From: Gossypium raimondii
Lineage: Eukaryota > Streptophyta > Magnoliopsida > Malvales > Malvaceae
Direction: 5' to 3'
DNA: 64,000 bases
Assembly (NCBI RefSeq): GCF_025698545.1
Contig: NC_068576.1
Span: 47,733,890-47,797,889 of the forward strand
The notes under the pieces are model-generated. The model was given only the letters and a program-made list of their open reading frames with translations, was not told the origin of the DNA and did not search any database. Below are positions 27,843 to 40,503 of this stretch, piece after piece. Numbering within the stretch: position 1 is the first letter of the stretch; each line of letters opens with the position of its first letter. A program made the translations under genes and the position numbers.

Positions 27843-29151
27843 GTAAAAAAAATATCAAAATTATGTATCCATAATATAAAAAAATTGTTGAAATGTCATT
27901 AAATAATTAAAAATGAATTTCTCCATTGCCATGTCAAAATTTTTAAAAAATATTTTAAATTTCATAAGGAAAACACTGGTAAAGAACGATACTTTAACCA
28001 AAAACTTTAAATTTAACATAACCATTATATCTCTAACAAACTAACAATATTCTTCTCCCCATAATTGTTTTTCTGAAATCTCACGTCAAAGAAATCATAT
28101 TGTAAGTTTGTTAATCTTTTAATGCTTGAGTTTGTTTATTTAATTCCATATTATTTATTGTAAGTTAAATAATAATTAGGGTTATGAATTAAAATTAAAA
28201 TTGAGCATTTGGTATTCGGTATATCTATTTCCCCAAACCTAAATATAGCATTCAAACAACTGGAAGAAATTAAAATTAGCAAATTATTTCATCCATGAAT
28301 AAGCAACCAAACAAAATACCAAGCCATTGAACTAAACTATGAATCCAAAAAAGAATCATGAAAAGAGGCCTGAAATGTAAGGGGAAAAATTGACCTGAAG
28401 TAGAAGCATGGGAGTGTTCAAATAAGTTACTATGAAAATGATTATTATATATTTTCACATACAGAGAAATCAAATTGAACTCTTCCTCTCCTTTCATCAT
28501 TGATGTTGTAGTTTGGCTACCGTAACTTGTATTACCGTTTCTTTGCTTTGCTCTAAAACTCACCTCCATTTCTATTTCACAAAATTATGGTATTGTTGTT
28601 ATTGTAGGAGGACGGGAGTTCATGTGTGTTGAAGTGTATTATCTTCTTATTTAAGGGTTGATGATGGACTATAAATAATTTTAGGCATTGTATTAAAAAA
28701 TAAAGACTAAAAATTGTGATACTGTACTCATATGAAAAGAAATAAATTAAAAAATATTATTACTTTCTAGCACTTGAGATTTAATAAAAATATTAAGTTT
28801 TAAAACTTCATTAAACTTACAATATTGACTTAGATCACAATGAAAAAGTTATGAAGGAAAAACAATGGTTAGGGTTTATAGAGATAGAATGACGAAGTAC
28901 AAGGAAAAAATTGATTAAAGTGTTGTTTCTCCAGTTTTTTTTTTTTTTTGCAGATCCAATTTTTTTTATATCAAATAATTTTATTTTATTTTATAGAGAT
29001 TAAAATATTTTACATGATAATGATATGGCTTAAAATACCCTCTTAAAGAAAAAAAATATAAAAAAGACCATTGAAGATTTTAAACCACTTTAATCTTGGA
29101 TAAGACCCATTTATAGAGAAGACAAGTTTGACACAAGTTCCAACCAAACAT
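27843..29151. other. AT-rich intergenic region, one weak open frame
   Basis: Mostly AT-rich. A 97-codon open frame on the - strand (28569 to 28276) starts MEVSFRAKQRNGNTSYGS and becomes hydrophobic at its C-terminus, with a possible donor after TSGQ. I do not recognise it and there is no second exon, so I do not call it a gene. Confidence 0.4.
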
Positions 29152-31014
29152 TTTGGCCTTGTTTGGTTCGCCGTATTACCCAATCCATTACGGCCCGATT
29201 ACCCGCGTATTACATTACGCCCCTATTCCAGCGTTTGGTTCGCTGTATTCTGTATTACGCGCCTAATCGTTTACGCCCCTAATCCCCAAATTCCGTGTTT
29301 TCCAATCCTTCCCAAATCATCAGATACCCAATACGTCCGCCTCCTCCCCATCTCTCTGTTTTACCCTCCCTCCCTACCCGACCCTCTCCTCTTCCGTCCT
29401 AATCATTTTCTCCTCCCATTTCCCACTGCTTCCGTTGATTATTCTGTCGTCATCGTTTCTTCTCGTCTCGGCGTCTAATTTCCCTTCCCCATTTCCTCCC
29501 AACCCTATCTGCCAAGACACCAAAACTCTCTCTTTTTCTCTTCAATATATTCACAAAATTGGAAATTCCTGATAGCTTAATCCATTGAAAAAAGAGTGAA
29601 GCGTTTTTCGGGTCATCACGTAGCATCCAATATCGGGTGAGTTTTAATTCTGACCTAAATTAATCTGCCAATTGTAGTACATGTATCTCAATGTTCTTCC
29701 CAATTGTAAATAACCCCTCTGCATGCTTTTCTCTTTACTTTTTTAAGCCTAATCGTCACCTTTGTGTTACCTGTTTTAGTTCCTACAAGTTATTTATGTA
29801 TTGGTTATGCTTTCTATGTATATAATATCAAATCATGAATCCTCTCTGGCTTTGGCATTAATTTGATGATGTTATGCAAGGGAAATCTTGTATAAATTTC
29901 AAAGTGGTCTCTGGGGTAGTATTGGGAACTCTATTAGACTACATCATGTGAAGCTGGTTGTGTTGTTGTTTTTAAGCCTTTTTGGTAGCAGTAGTTAGCC
30001 AGCAATTAGCCAGCAGTTCGCAGCCCTCACTTCCTTTTTCTCATATCCTGCTGAATTTTGAATTAATGTTTGCTGAAACGATTAATTAATAAATCATAAA
30101 GGATATGTACTCACTATTTATACTTAGCTACTTACATACATATATGCACATATCATGAGATGAAATTGGTAAATTTGATGACCCGGTTTGATAATATACT
30201 TTCCTAGGAGCAACCATGTTTTTGAATAATGACAAAATTATTATTATTTTGACTCTTTTCATGAAATTAATAATTTAGTTTCAGTCTTTTTAATTCCTTT
30301 TAAAATTAGTGATTTAAAATTTTTTAAATGCATTCTAATCATTCAAAAATTAGTAATCTGATTTAAAAGATTTCAGTACAAATATTTTGATATTTAATCT
30401 TTTAATAAATTGATTTATGCTGGTCGGCATTGTTGTTGCTATCATTGTTGGTGAGTGAGGTTAGCTAGGTGTGTTTGGTTGAAGCAGGAATAGACCCAAC
30501 CCCCTTTTTGGAGTAGAATGGATGGGAGGAGGAGGTTGAGGTTCGGTGTCGCTTTGCTCAATTAATTATTTTGTGGTACACTTCACGATAGCAATAATTT
30601 GAATGGATATTTTTCTTCTGGTTCATATTGCGTGGTATCTCGAGTCATTGACCCCAATCTGATTTGCCTTTTAAGATGGTATTTGTCTTCTTTTCATAAC
30701 ACGAAAAAAGTTGAAAAACCAGGCCATGCATCATCTTTGTTTTCTATTGGAAACCTACCTCCAAAGGGACCAATTTTTATATTCCTACTCATAACTGTAA
30801 TATCTTCCTACCAAGCACATGCTCTCACGTTGTTGGCAACTGTTTGTTAATATTGTTTATTACTAGGTTATCCAGTTGTTGCATCCATATTTATGACATG
30901 GAATTATACAACAACTAACTTCATTGTTTGTTTGTTTGTCCTGAATTACAGGTTCTTTGTTGCTGCAGTTCAGCATCGGTCTCCTCTCCGATTTCCTCAT
31001 TACAGGTTAGTTTC

Positions 31015-31080
31015 CCCCGTTTGCAGTGGCTATACAATTGTTTGCAGTGGCTATATAATTTATTTGCAGCGGCTCCATCT
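31015..31080 (+). repeat. Short tandem repeat, about 22-bp unit, three copies
   Basis: Three consecutive copies of TTTGCAGTGGCTATA-type units (the last is TTTGCAGCGGCT) lie inside the left arm of the Harbinger element. They have no coding meaning. Confidence 0.6.
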
Positions 31081-32054
31081 GCTTGATCAGTCAGAAATAA
31101 AAACAAAGGACTATTGAATGCTCATGTCCTGTTTGGATTTGTATGCTTTTTGAGATTTTTGTTGAATAGAAACACTCTGATATTCTTTCATGGCTACTGC
31201 AATGTTGAAGTGCATATAATGAGCTCTAGAATGTCATGCATAGTCCTGGTGCTGTTAATTTGGTACTGTTAATTTTGAATGCTTTGAAATGTTTGAAATG
31301 GCTTTGTTAATTTGGTACTGTTAATGCTTTGAAATGTTTCAAATGGTGCTGTTACTACTTCAACTTTGAATGCTTTGAAATGTTGCTGCTTTCACTTGCT
31401 CCTTTCTTTCCAAACAATATATAATTTGGTCTCACGTGGTTGCTGCTTTCACTTGCTGTCTCTCCTCCACCTTCCATTGTCCAACTTTCAAGCAAATCGT
31501 TGGAATTCTAGGATCTTTTGAAGATTAACATGCAACTGTCGAATATTTATGGTTATATGTCTACCTTAAAAGATGTTTTATAAATTGTTTTCATTCATTA
31601 AAAAAACCAGGTTATGCTTATGATTGCAAATTGCATGTGAGCACATACATATTTTTTGTACTTGGATATCATATGTTATATTCCTTTGTCCCCAAAACCA
31701 TTAATGAGTACTATATAATTTAAAAGGGCATCAAACTTTAGTACCAATTCTTGTATTAAAAAGGAAATTCATGGACAGAATGTTGTTAGCAATATATAAT
31801 TTGGTACTTGTGTTTTTCTTTTTTAATCTATTATTTGTATTTGATAAATATTTTGATACTTAAAGATAATGGTGTACCAATTCTTCGTTATAATTTAGAA
31901 AGGACATCAAACTTTAGTACCAATTCTTGTATTAATATCAATTATGATAAAAATTGCACGATTTTGATACTTTCAAAGATCTCGTTCAAATTTAATCATT
32001 ATTAAAATAAATTGTGCTAACTTTAAGCTGAAATAAAAATTTTATTTATGTTAT

Positions 32055-32228
32055 TTAAGGTATATTAAAATATAATTAAAATCATTTTGATTATATAATA
32101 TTTTTAATTGAAATATAATTAAAATCATTTTGATTATATAATATTTTAATTGAAATATAATTAAAATCATTTTGATTATATAATATTTTTAATTGAAATA
32201 TAATTAAAATCATTTTGATTATATAATC
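32055..32228 (+). repeat. Minisatellite of about 46 bp, four near-identical copies
   Basis: The unit contains ATAATTAAAATCATTTTGAT followed by TATATAATATTTTTAATTGA. Four head-to-tail copies differ mainly in the length of one T run. It is inside the Harbinger element. Confidence 0.85.
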
Positions 32229-33059
32229 TTAATATAAAACTATACATTTTGATGGAAAATATAAATAAAACATGGCATAACAATTAAAAGTTAATATTAA
32301 TAGAAAACATATTTATTAATGATATTAATAATTCAAATTTTTTCCATAATATTTTTTACCGTGTGTTATAAATTATTTATTACTTATGGAGTGTTTACCT
32401 CTTTATTATTATTTGATTACAAAATATTATCATTTTATTTATCTTTAAAATATTAAATTTGTTAATAGCTATCAATCATTTATGCAAATTTTTACTAATA
32501 ATTTTACTAAATAAAAATAAACACATGCCATCTTGATTCTTTTAGATTCAATGTTCCTTCCCGTAATTTCTTATAAGCATTTTTGTTTGAGGAGCAACTT
32601 GTCAAGTTATCCCCCATATAATCATATCAACTCCCCCTGCCATTAATAACCTATTTGCTTTCATTTTTAATTTGTTTGTCTCTCAATTATTTTTATAAAA
32701 TTTAATTTGCATCTTCAATTCTTTGATAGTTTGTTGAAAATTGATATTAACCCAAAGCAATATATAATGTGTAATTGCAACTTCAACTCTTTGATAGTGT
32801 GTTCTAATTTGAATATGTTGCGAATGGCTCAAATCGCCTTTAATTGCACAAAGTGTGAGGCGAAAAAGAATTGGTATTGCATTGACATTATGGTTGGAAC
32901 TCTGTAGAATTGCGATTTGGTTCTTATTTAGAATGGGTGCCAGCCTTAGCCTACATACTTATAGACCAAGGATTAGGTCCTATACCTTAGATTTTTATGC
33001 AAAACGGGATTATGTGAAAAGGCTTGTATATGCTAGTGACGAGACCTGTTTCACAAGTT

Positions 33060-34208
33060 AGGATGAATAGAACGCCTTTTTAAATTATGTGAGATGTTAG
33101 AATCGATAGGGGATTGAAGTCGTCAAGAAACATTTGGTGATGAGCAAGTAGCAATGTTTTTACATATCATCTCACATCACTGAAAAATCGAGTTATCAAG
33201 CATCACTTTAGAAGGTCCGGAAGCAGTTAGCGAGCATTTCATAGTGTTCTAAATGTCATACACGCTACAAGATGTCTTATTTAAAAGCCGGAGCCAATTA
33301 CGGTACGAATCTTCCGATACAAGGTGGAAATGGTTTAAGGTATTAGACCGAGTTTTATATAATGCTTGTACAATGCAAAGTTGACTTAGATTTAAATTAG
33401 TATTCTAACTCAAGGTTTTATATCATATGATGTAGAATTGCTTAGGTGCTCTTGATGGAACCCACATCAAGATTAGGGTGCCAACTGTTGATAAACCTAG
33501 ATATCGAACCCGAAAAGGTGACATAGCAACAAATATGCTAGGTGTTTGTACACCTGAGATGCAATTTGTTTATGTTCTTCCTGGTTGGGAAGGTTCAGTT
33601 GCCGATGGACGGGTGCTTCGAGATGCCATTAGTAGAAGACACGGACTAAAAGTTCCACATGGTACAGTGTATAGTTAGAGGATTATATAATTTGGAATTA
33701 AGATCAAACTTTGTTTGCTGAATTAATCATGTTTTATAAAATTTATTTTATAGGTTGTTATTATCTAGTTGATGCTGGATACACAAATTCTGAGGGATTT
33801 CTTGCACCATTTAGAGGACAGCGATATCATCTAAACGACTGGCGTCAGGGTTATCAGCCAAGTTCCCCGCAAGAGTTTTTTAATATGAAACATGCCTCAG
33901 CACGTAATGTCATTGAAAGATGCTTTGGCTTATTAAAACTTAGATGGGGAATACTTAGGAGTCCATCGTTTTATCCTGTACGGGTGCACAATAGAATTAT
34001 TATAGCATGTTGTTTGCTACATAATTTTATTCGAACCCATATGAGTATTGATCCAATTGAAGCGGAGGTGGGAGAAGGATTACCTACTAATGTGGTAGAT
34101 GACGATGAACCGAATATCACAAATATTCATCCATCGGATGCTTGGGCTACTTGGAGGATGGAACTAGCCACCCAAATGTTCGATGAATGGCAAGCATCTA
34201 GAAATTAG
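33060..34208 (+). pseudogene. PIF/Harbinger DDE transposase, decayed
   Basis: Three exon-like parts are visible. The first (about 33060-33339) resembles the N-terminal region (LKNRVIKHHFRRSG...) but has stops and frameshifts. The second (33436-33661) carries CLGALDGTHIKIRVPTVDKP with the first catalytic Asp (DGTH). The third (33754-34208) carries YLVDAGYTN with the second Asp and RNVIERCFGLLKLRW with the catalytic Glu. Introns 33340-33435 and 33662-33753 are GT-AG and phase-consistent. The DDE_Tnp_4 domain from the second exon to the stop is open and intact, so decay is concentrated upstream. It would cut and paste the element together with the neighbouring Myb-like protein. Confidence 0.85.
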
Positions 34209-34476
34209 TTAGGTTTAGGGACAAATTGAGTTTGAATTGATTTGTTGATGTTATTTTATGTATCTAGTTTATGAAACTTTGGTGGTCTTTGATTAAAATT
34301 TTGTATTGTACTAAACTTTGTTGAATTATAATTTAATTATCTTTTCATTCAGCATGTGTTATAAATTTAAATTTAGTATTGAACTACCGCTGAAATATTA
34401 TAAACTGTTCACCTTTTGATTCATGATATTCAAAATAGTAAAATAATGTTAATTTGTTTTTTTTCTTAAGAACAAT

Positions 34477-35524
34477 ATGTCAGGTGTTCCACCAACGGGT
34501 GCTTCTTCTCAAGCTTCTCGAGGGAGCAAAAGAAAATGGGTTCCAGAAGAGGATGCAGCCTTGGTTTCTTGTATGGTGGATTTGCACAATGTAGGAACAT
34601 TTAATGCTGATACCGGATTCAAAGCCGGTTATTTGAACGAGCTAGAGAAAATGCTAGAAAAGGCTTTACCAACAGCAATGTTGAAGGCGAAACCAAACAT
34701 TGAATCCTAGATTAGGTGCCTAAAACGGGAATGGTCAGTCGTCTACGACATGCTTAATGGCCAAAACAACAGTGGTTTTGGTTGGGACGAGCATAGGCAG
34801 CTCGTTGTTGCTGAAGATGCAGTTTGGGAATCCTATGTAAAGGTAAAATGTATTTCAAGTATTTATTTATTTTTTACAAATCTTATAACTAATATGATTT
34901 CCTCATTTTTTTTAGAGTCACAAAGAAGCCTCTCAGTTCAGACATCGTACTTTCCCTTACTACAACCAGCTTACTGCGATATACGCAAGAGACCGGGCGA
35001 CTGGGAAAGACGCTCAAACAGCTGCTGATGTTTTTGAGGAAATACATGCTGAGGATGAACGTACTACAGATATGAATGAAGAGAGAAACACATTTTATGA
35101 GTGCGAAGCTGACCTGTGTTTAGACGACATGGATGTCTCTGGTACAGATCCGCGAGGAGATAGAGACCAAGGGGGTTCATCATCTTCAAACAAGAGAAAG
35201 AAGAAATCTGATGCTCGTGATAATGTGTATGCTTCATTTGAGGAGGCTGCCACCTTGTTGGGGGAAAAAATCGAGGCCGTTGGCGATAGAATCAGTATGA
35301 GTATTGCCTCCGAGGTGGTACTTCAGCAGAAGTCTGAAGAAAAGATGGAAGAGAATGCTTCAAATTTATATTCAGCCTTATGGTCAATTGAAGGTTTAAC
35401 CGATGATCAGCGGTATGATGCTTTGAGTAAAATTCCCGATCATCCAACTCAAATGATCGTTTTCTTTAGTTTACCTTCTGTTGCCCGATTGGAATGGGTC
35501 AGAAGATTTCTTTCTCACCATTAA
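34477..35524 (+). pseudogene. PIF/Harbinger Myb/SANT-like DNA-binding protein, one premature stop
   Basis: Exons 34477-34842 and 34916-35524 join in phase to 325 codons. The N-terminal Myb_DNA-bind_3 type domain (KRKWVPEEDAALVSCMVDLH ... FGWDEHRQLVVAEDAVWESY) is followed by SHKEASQFRHRTFPYYNQL, a Ser/Lys-rich basic linker (SSSSNKRKKKS, a likely nuclear signal) and a C-terminal block with PTQMIVFFSLPSVARLEWV, typical of these proteins. One in-frame TAG at codon 78 (34708-34710) is the only defect seen. In Harbinger elements this protein binds the ends and escorts the transposase to the nucleus. It lies 268 bp downstream of the transposase stop. Confidence 0.85.
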
Positions 35525-35667
35525 ATATCAATGTTCAAACTTTTTGATGTTGTATAACTTTTGAACATATGGATTATGATGTACAATGCAAATTTTCATC
35601 TAACTTTTTCTTAGTATAAGTTAATTATGTTTATGCTTAATATAACTTTCAAGTTATATATTTAATA

Positions 35668-36530
35668 ATAATTATGTTAATTTATATTTTACAAGTATCA
35701 TATATTATGATTTGAGTAAATTAATATAAGAATATTAATTATTAAGAATTTTATTAAATTATATTGTTCAATTAAAATATATTTAATCATATATTATGTT
35801 AATTTATATTTTACAGTATCATATATTATGATTTGAGTAAATTAATATAAAGAATATTAATTATTAAGAATTTTATTAAATTATATTGTTCAATTAAAAT
35901 ATATTTAATCATATATTATGTTAATTTATATTTTATAGTATCATATATTATGATTTGAGTAAATTAATATAAAGAATATTAATTATTAAGAATTTTATTA
36001 AATTATATAGTTTAATTAAAATTTATTTAATAATAATTATGTTAATTTATATTTTACAGTATCATATATTATGATTTGAGTAAATTAATATAAAGAATAT
36101 TAATTATTAAGAATTTTATTAAATTATATAGTTTAATTAAAATTTATTTAATAATAAATTATGTTAATTTATATTTTACAGTATCATATATTATGATTTG
36201 AGTAAATTAATATAAAGAATATTAATTATTAAGAATTTTATTAAATTATATAGTTTAATTAAAATTTATTTAATAATAATTATGTTAATTTATATTTTAC
36301 AGTATCATATATTATGATTTCAGTAAATTAATATAAAGAATATTAATTATTAAGAATTTTATTAAATTATATAGTTTAATTAAAATTTATTTAATAATAA
36401 TTATGTTAATTTATATTTTACAAGATCATATATTATGATTTCAAGAAATTAATATAAAGAATATTAATTATTAAGAATTTTATTAAATTATATATTTTAA
36501 TTAAAATATATTTAATTATAATTATGTTTA
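35668..36530 (+). repeat. Tandem repeat array, about 121-bp unit, seven copies
   Basis: Head-to-tail copies of a very AT-rich unit begin near 35668, 35788, 35909, 36029, 36152, 36274 and 36395. Each contains ATGTTAATTTATATTTTACA, TATCATATATTATGATTTGA and TTATTAAGAATTTTATTAAA. Copies are highly similar, with a few substitutions shared by neighbours. The array lies between the Myb-like gene and the right TIR region of the Harbinger element. Confidence 0.9.
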
Positions 36531-36936
36531 AATATGATTAAAATATTTATTACTGATAATAATAATCTTATTAAAATTTAAATAACAATAACAATAATCA
36601 TTTACCAAAACAATTTTATGCTAAGGGTATTCTAGTCGTTTTAGTTTTTTCCATTATGCTATTACACCTCTATTCCATTCAACCAAACACAAGATTACTA
36701 TTACGCCTCTATTCCATTACATTCAACCAAACAGTGGATTAGCTATTACACCTCTAATCCAATACAGCGAACCAAACGCACCCTTTGTTTTTTAGGTAAA
36801 GAAGGTGGAGTGACAGATGTTAGCTAAAAACACTTTTGGAGTCGATGTGAATAGATTATGTAAGATAATTAGATGGAAGTTGTTAAACTTGAGGAGGTGG
36901 TAGATGTTAGATTATTTCTAAAGATCAATCATGAGA

Positions 36937-39263
36937 TAATTTATAACAGCTCGGTTTTAGTTAAATGGGAACAATAGTTTCGAAACTACAAATTCGATGT
37001 CAAAAAATTATTTTAATATTATTTTTGGTATTTAGAGCATGTGATTATATATGTGTGAAAGTTTCATAAAGAAATTTTACTGTTTGAATGCTTAATTTGG
37101 TAAAAAGGACTAAATCACGTAAAGCGTAAAAGTTGTGTTCTATAAGTTAAAGGTGTCTAGTAGCTATAGAACATTATCATAAAGGTCCTTAGGTGGTAAA
37201 CCATTTATGAGTTAGTGGATGATAGTGGAGTGACATGTGGTGTAATTACTAATGTTTTTAATGGTAAAATAGTAAATAAGTAAATTAATGATAAAAGAAA
37301 AAAAACCAAAGCTAAAATTTTGTCCATCTTTTTTTCCTTGGCCGAACATTGAAGAAGAAATACACCATTGATGAACACTTAGGGTTCGGCATACACATAG
37401 CTTGATTAAGGTACGGTTTGAGCTTGGTTTTTGAAAATTTTTACGTTTTTGAGATCGTTGCTTCCTGTTCTAGCTAACCCATGCCCTAATTTTTGAATTG
37501 GGTGATGAATTTGTGAGTTGCCATTGATGATAGCTTGATGCTTTTGAATGTTGATGATGAAAAATGAATAATTGTTGATAGATTAATATGTTTTGCAAAG
37601 TGATTTTTGATAAAAATGTCAAATAGGGATTAAATTGTGAAATATACAAATTAAGTGGTTGAAATGTCAAATAAATGAAATTTTGGGGCTAATAGGAGCA
37701 CTATAGTAATTCGGCTAAGCTTGGGTTATATTGAATTGTGTGAATTTTGTGTATTTGTGAAATAGGGACTAAATTGAATAAATGTGAAATTTTAGGGGCT
37801 AAAGTGTAAAAATGTCCGAATAGGTATTTTTGGATGAAATTGAACGAATATGTGATTAAATGAGTTAAATTTGAATTCATATAGATCAAGAAAGAAAGAA
37901 ATCAGATTTAGATAGGGGGAAATCGAAAGTTGACGAGTAGTTGATCCGATCCGTTCGTTTCCATACGAGGTAAGTTCATAAGTAAATAAATGTTTTTGAA
38001 TTAAAATGTACATGTTTTATATATTTCCAAATTGATTTGTATATAGATATACATTGTCGAATTGATTTGTATATGGATATACATTGCCGAATTGATTTGT
38101 ATATAGATACACATTGCCGAATTGATTTGTATATGTATATATATTGCTGAATTGATTTGTATATGTATATATATTGCCGAATTGATTTGAGCATTGGATG
38201 ACTGGTTTCATGCATGAATTGATTTAATTACGAAGTCGAAAGCTCCGAATGAACCTTAGGAAATATATTGGATATTAATGTCATGATATTAGGACCTTCG
38301 AGGTGTGATTTCATGTAAGACCATGTCTGGGACATTGGCATCGAAGTGAGAAAATGTGTAAGACCATGTCTGGGACATTGGCATCGATATGCTTTAACAT
38401 GTAATACCATATTCGGGATATGGCTTTGTACGAGCTTTATATGATTTCTGTGTGTTCTTAACAATTCCGAATGTGAATTTGAGCTAAATGGTTCAGGTAT
38501 GTGTGAAGTTATATGTTCATGAAATATTAAGGTAAGTTTAGTACTTAATGTGGTAATATGAATTTATATGATTTAGTTAAATGTATATGTGTTTGAGATT
38601 TATTTGAATTCGACCTAGTTGAATTGAACTATAAATATCATTGAGATGATTTATTTGCTTGTGGCTTACTAAGCTTCCAAAGCTTACTTTGTGCATCCTT
38701 CCATTGTTTTATAGATATATAAAGCTAGCTTGAGCTCGGGGATCGTTAAGGATTATCGTCACACTATCAATCGCCATTTTGGTATTTTGAAAGCTTGATA
38801 TTATGACATATGACATGTATAAACTATGGAAAAATTTTGAATTGTATATAAATTGCCATGAGAAATGGCTTGTTAGAGATACTAATTATTATGTATATTC
38901 GGTCATGTTATAAGCTCTTTTGAGAATTAGGTTTCAAGGTATATATGTATGATAATGTTAGGTTATAAGATTCGGCTTGAGTAATGATTCAGTTGGTGGT
39001 TGTGTTTTGTTATAATGTAATATGATTCGATGTAAGTTAGTTGGTTCGAAATTTGAATAGTAGAATGGTTATGACTTGGTTAAATTTCAGAGTATGATTT
39101 GCATTGTGAAATTAGTTTGCACGGAAAAGATGTATGGTTTGTATAGGAGATATGATTAGTAGACATGAATTGTAATAAATGACTGTGTTAGACTGTATTG
39201 TGTTAGGTAATGCCTCGTAACCTTAATTCGGCGACGGATACGGGTTAGAGGTGTTGTATAATT
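36937..39263 (+). mobile_element. Ty3/gypsy solo LTR (+ orientation) with perfect 5-bp duplication
   Basis: The LTR spans 36942-39258. It starts TATAACAGCTCGG, related to the TGTAAC(A/G)GCCC start of this LTR family, followed by the AACA.TAGTTTCGAAACTACAAA signature seen in the other gypsy LTRs of this window. It ends GGCGACGGATACGGGTTAG followed by AGGTGTTGTA. Both terminal dinucleotides are mutated from TG/CA. The flanking pentamers TAATT (36937-36941 and 39259-39263) are identical. No internal retrotransposon genes remain, so it is a solo LTR produced by LTR-LTR recombination. Confidence 0.8.
38031..38190 (+). repeat. 30-bp tandem repeat, five copies, within the gypsy solo LTR
   Basis: Units of exactly 30 bp start at 38031, 38061, 38091, 38121 and 38151 (ATTGATTTGTATATAGATAT then ACATTGCCGA) with a partial sixth. 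Adjacent at about 38300-38390 are two copies of a GTAAGACCATGTCTGGGACA unit, which is expanded in the other gypsy solo LTR of this window. Confidence 0.9.
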
Positions 39264-40503
39264 GCATTTTGCATATGTATTTACCAAGATTATTAATAAA
39301 AGACATTGACATTGTTATTTTCAATTTATATTTTTGTGTTTAAATAAATTGTTAATAATAAAGTCCAAAGAATAATGTAGTTATTCTTAAACATCCTTAG
39401 TCAAGTACCATTGTGGGTTTAGACTACAATCTGCATTAAGACTAATATGCATTGATTGATGACAAAGCGTTGTCATGGATATAAATATGTCGAGTCAATG
39501 GATAGGAACATGCTAAAGATAGATGTACTGGATTGACCCATCATGAGAATGCTTCTTGGATTATTATGTAATGATCACAACAATTCTCATAGTGATGATA
39601 GTGAATATAATCCTTAGATTTGAGGCCATCATAGTTCCAACATTAAATGTCACATTTTTGACACAGTCAAACATCTTCCGTAAATGATTGTGTTATAAAG
39701 GTGGTTGTTGGGTATGTCGCAATTTATGTAGTGGAATGAGAGTGATCAAGATAGGATTTATTCCTCCTACATAGTGGCAGCGATATCATAGGCCTTTTGA
39801 TCAAATGAGACTAGAAATGCATGGTCGTGCTCAAATGAGTTTGATATGGGATATCAGACTCATTTGTTTATGTTAGTCTACTTGGAATCAAGAAATGAAC
39901 AGATGAGACTACACAAGTGTAATTGTTCCATAACTTATGTTCAATCTAGATATCATGGATAAATGGATAAGCTACACATTGATATTATCATAGTAATGGT
40001 TATGTCAAATCATGACTTCTTGTAATTTGGGTAGCAATGATGCATTGCAGATGTCACTCATTGCTTTTAACATTAAAAGTGTTCCAATATTATTACCAAT
40101 GCTACAAGAACCTATAGGGTTGCACCCATTGGGTGAGATGATTGGAATATTGTAAAAGAAATTAGCTAATATATTTAACTCAACCCACAAGTTAAAATAA
40201 TAATAGAAAATGTCTATAATTAATTTAATATGAAAAAAAATATTTATTAATGTACATGCTTGATGTACAAATGCAGAGGATCCACTTAAGTTAGTCTGTC
40301 ACGTGCTACACATATTTAATTGGGCAAAATTAACTTGACTGGTTGATTAAATATTGTATTTAATAAAACAATTAAGTTGATAGATTAAGGAACTTAAGTT
40401 AAAAACGTGGATATCGGTTGTTGGGAAATATCACATTTAACTTAATTTTTTCAGATTCAGTATGAAGTAATAAGGTTGGTTCTAAACTCTACGAGAGAGA
40501 ATT
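39264..40503. other. Repeat-like sequence without recognised coding region
   Basis: No open frame of note. The texture (for example AACCTATAGGGTTGCACCC near 40110) resembles plant copia LTR sequence, so this may be a truncated LTR, but I could not define ends or a related copy within the window. Confidence 0.35.

Larger units (their letters stand above)
29152..36786 (+). mobile_element. PIF/Harbinger DNA transposon, about 7.6 kb, with both characteristic genes
   Basis: The element spans 29155-36783. The left end GGCCTTGTTTGGTTCGCCGT and the complement of the right end GGGTGCGTTTGGTTCGCTGT form TIRs of roughly 25 bp. Subterminal repeats of the same GTTTGGTT..ATTAC style occur inside both ends (29230-29290 and 36650-36780). 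The flanks carry TTT on both sides (29152-29154, 36784-36786), a 3-bp duplication of the size expected for PIF/Harbinger, although TWA is the usual sequence. Inside, in the same orientation, are a DDE transposase gene (about 33060-34208) and a Myb/SANT gene (34477-35524), the two-gene layout of this superfamily. Long AT-rich non-coding arms with minisatellites fill the rest. Confidence 0.88.

Noticed and set aside
28276..28569. 97-codon open frame on the - strand as a small gene
   Set aside because: No recognisable domain, no second exon and AT-rich context; support is too weak to call.
29128..29478. 116-codon Pro/Ser/Leu-rich open frame on the + strand
   Set aside because: It starts outside the Harbinger element and runs through its terminal inverted repeat and pyrimidine-rich subterminal DNA.
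38031..38190. Regular 30-bp direct repeats that could suggest a CRISPR array
   Set aside because: The units are contiguous with no spacers and sit inside a plant gypsy LTR; it is a minisatellite.
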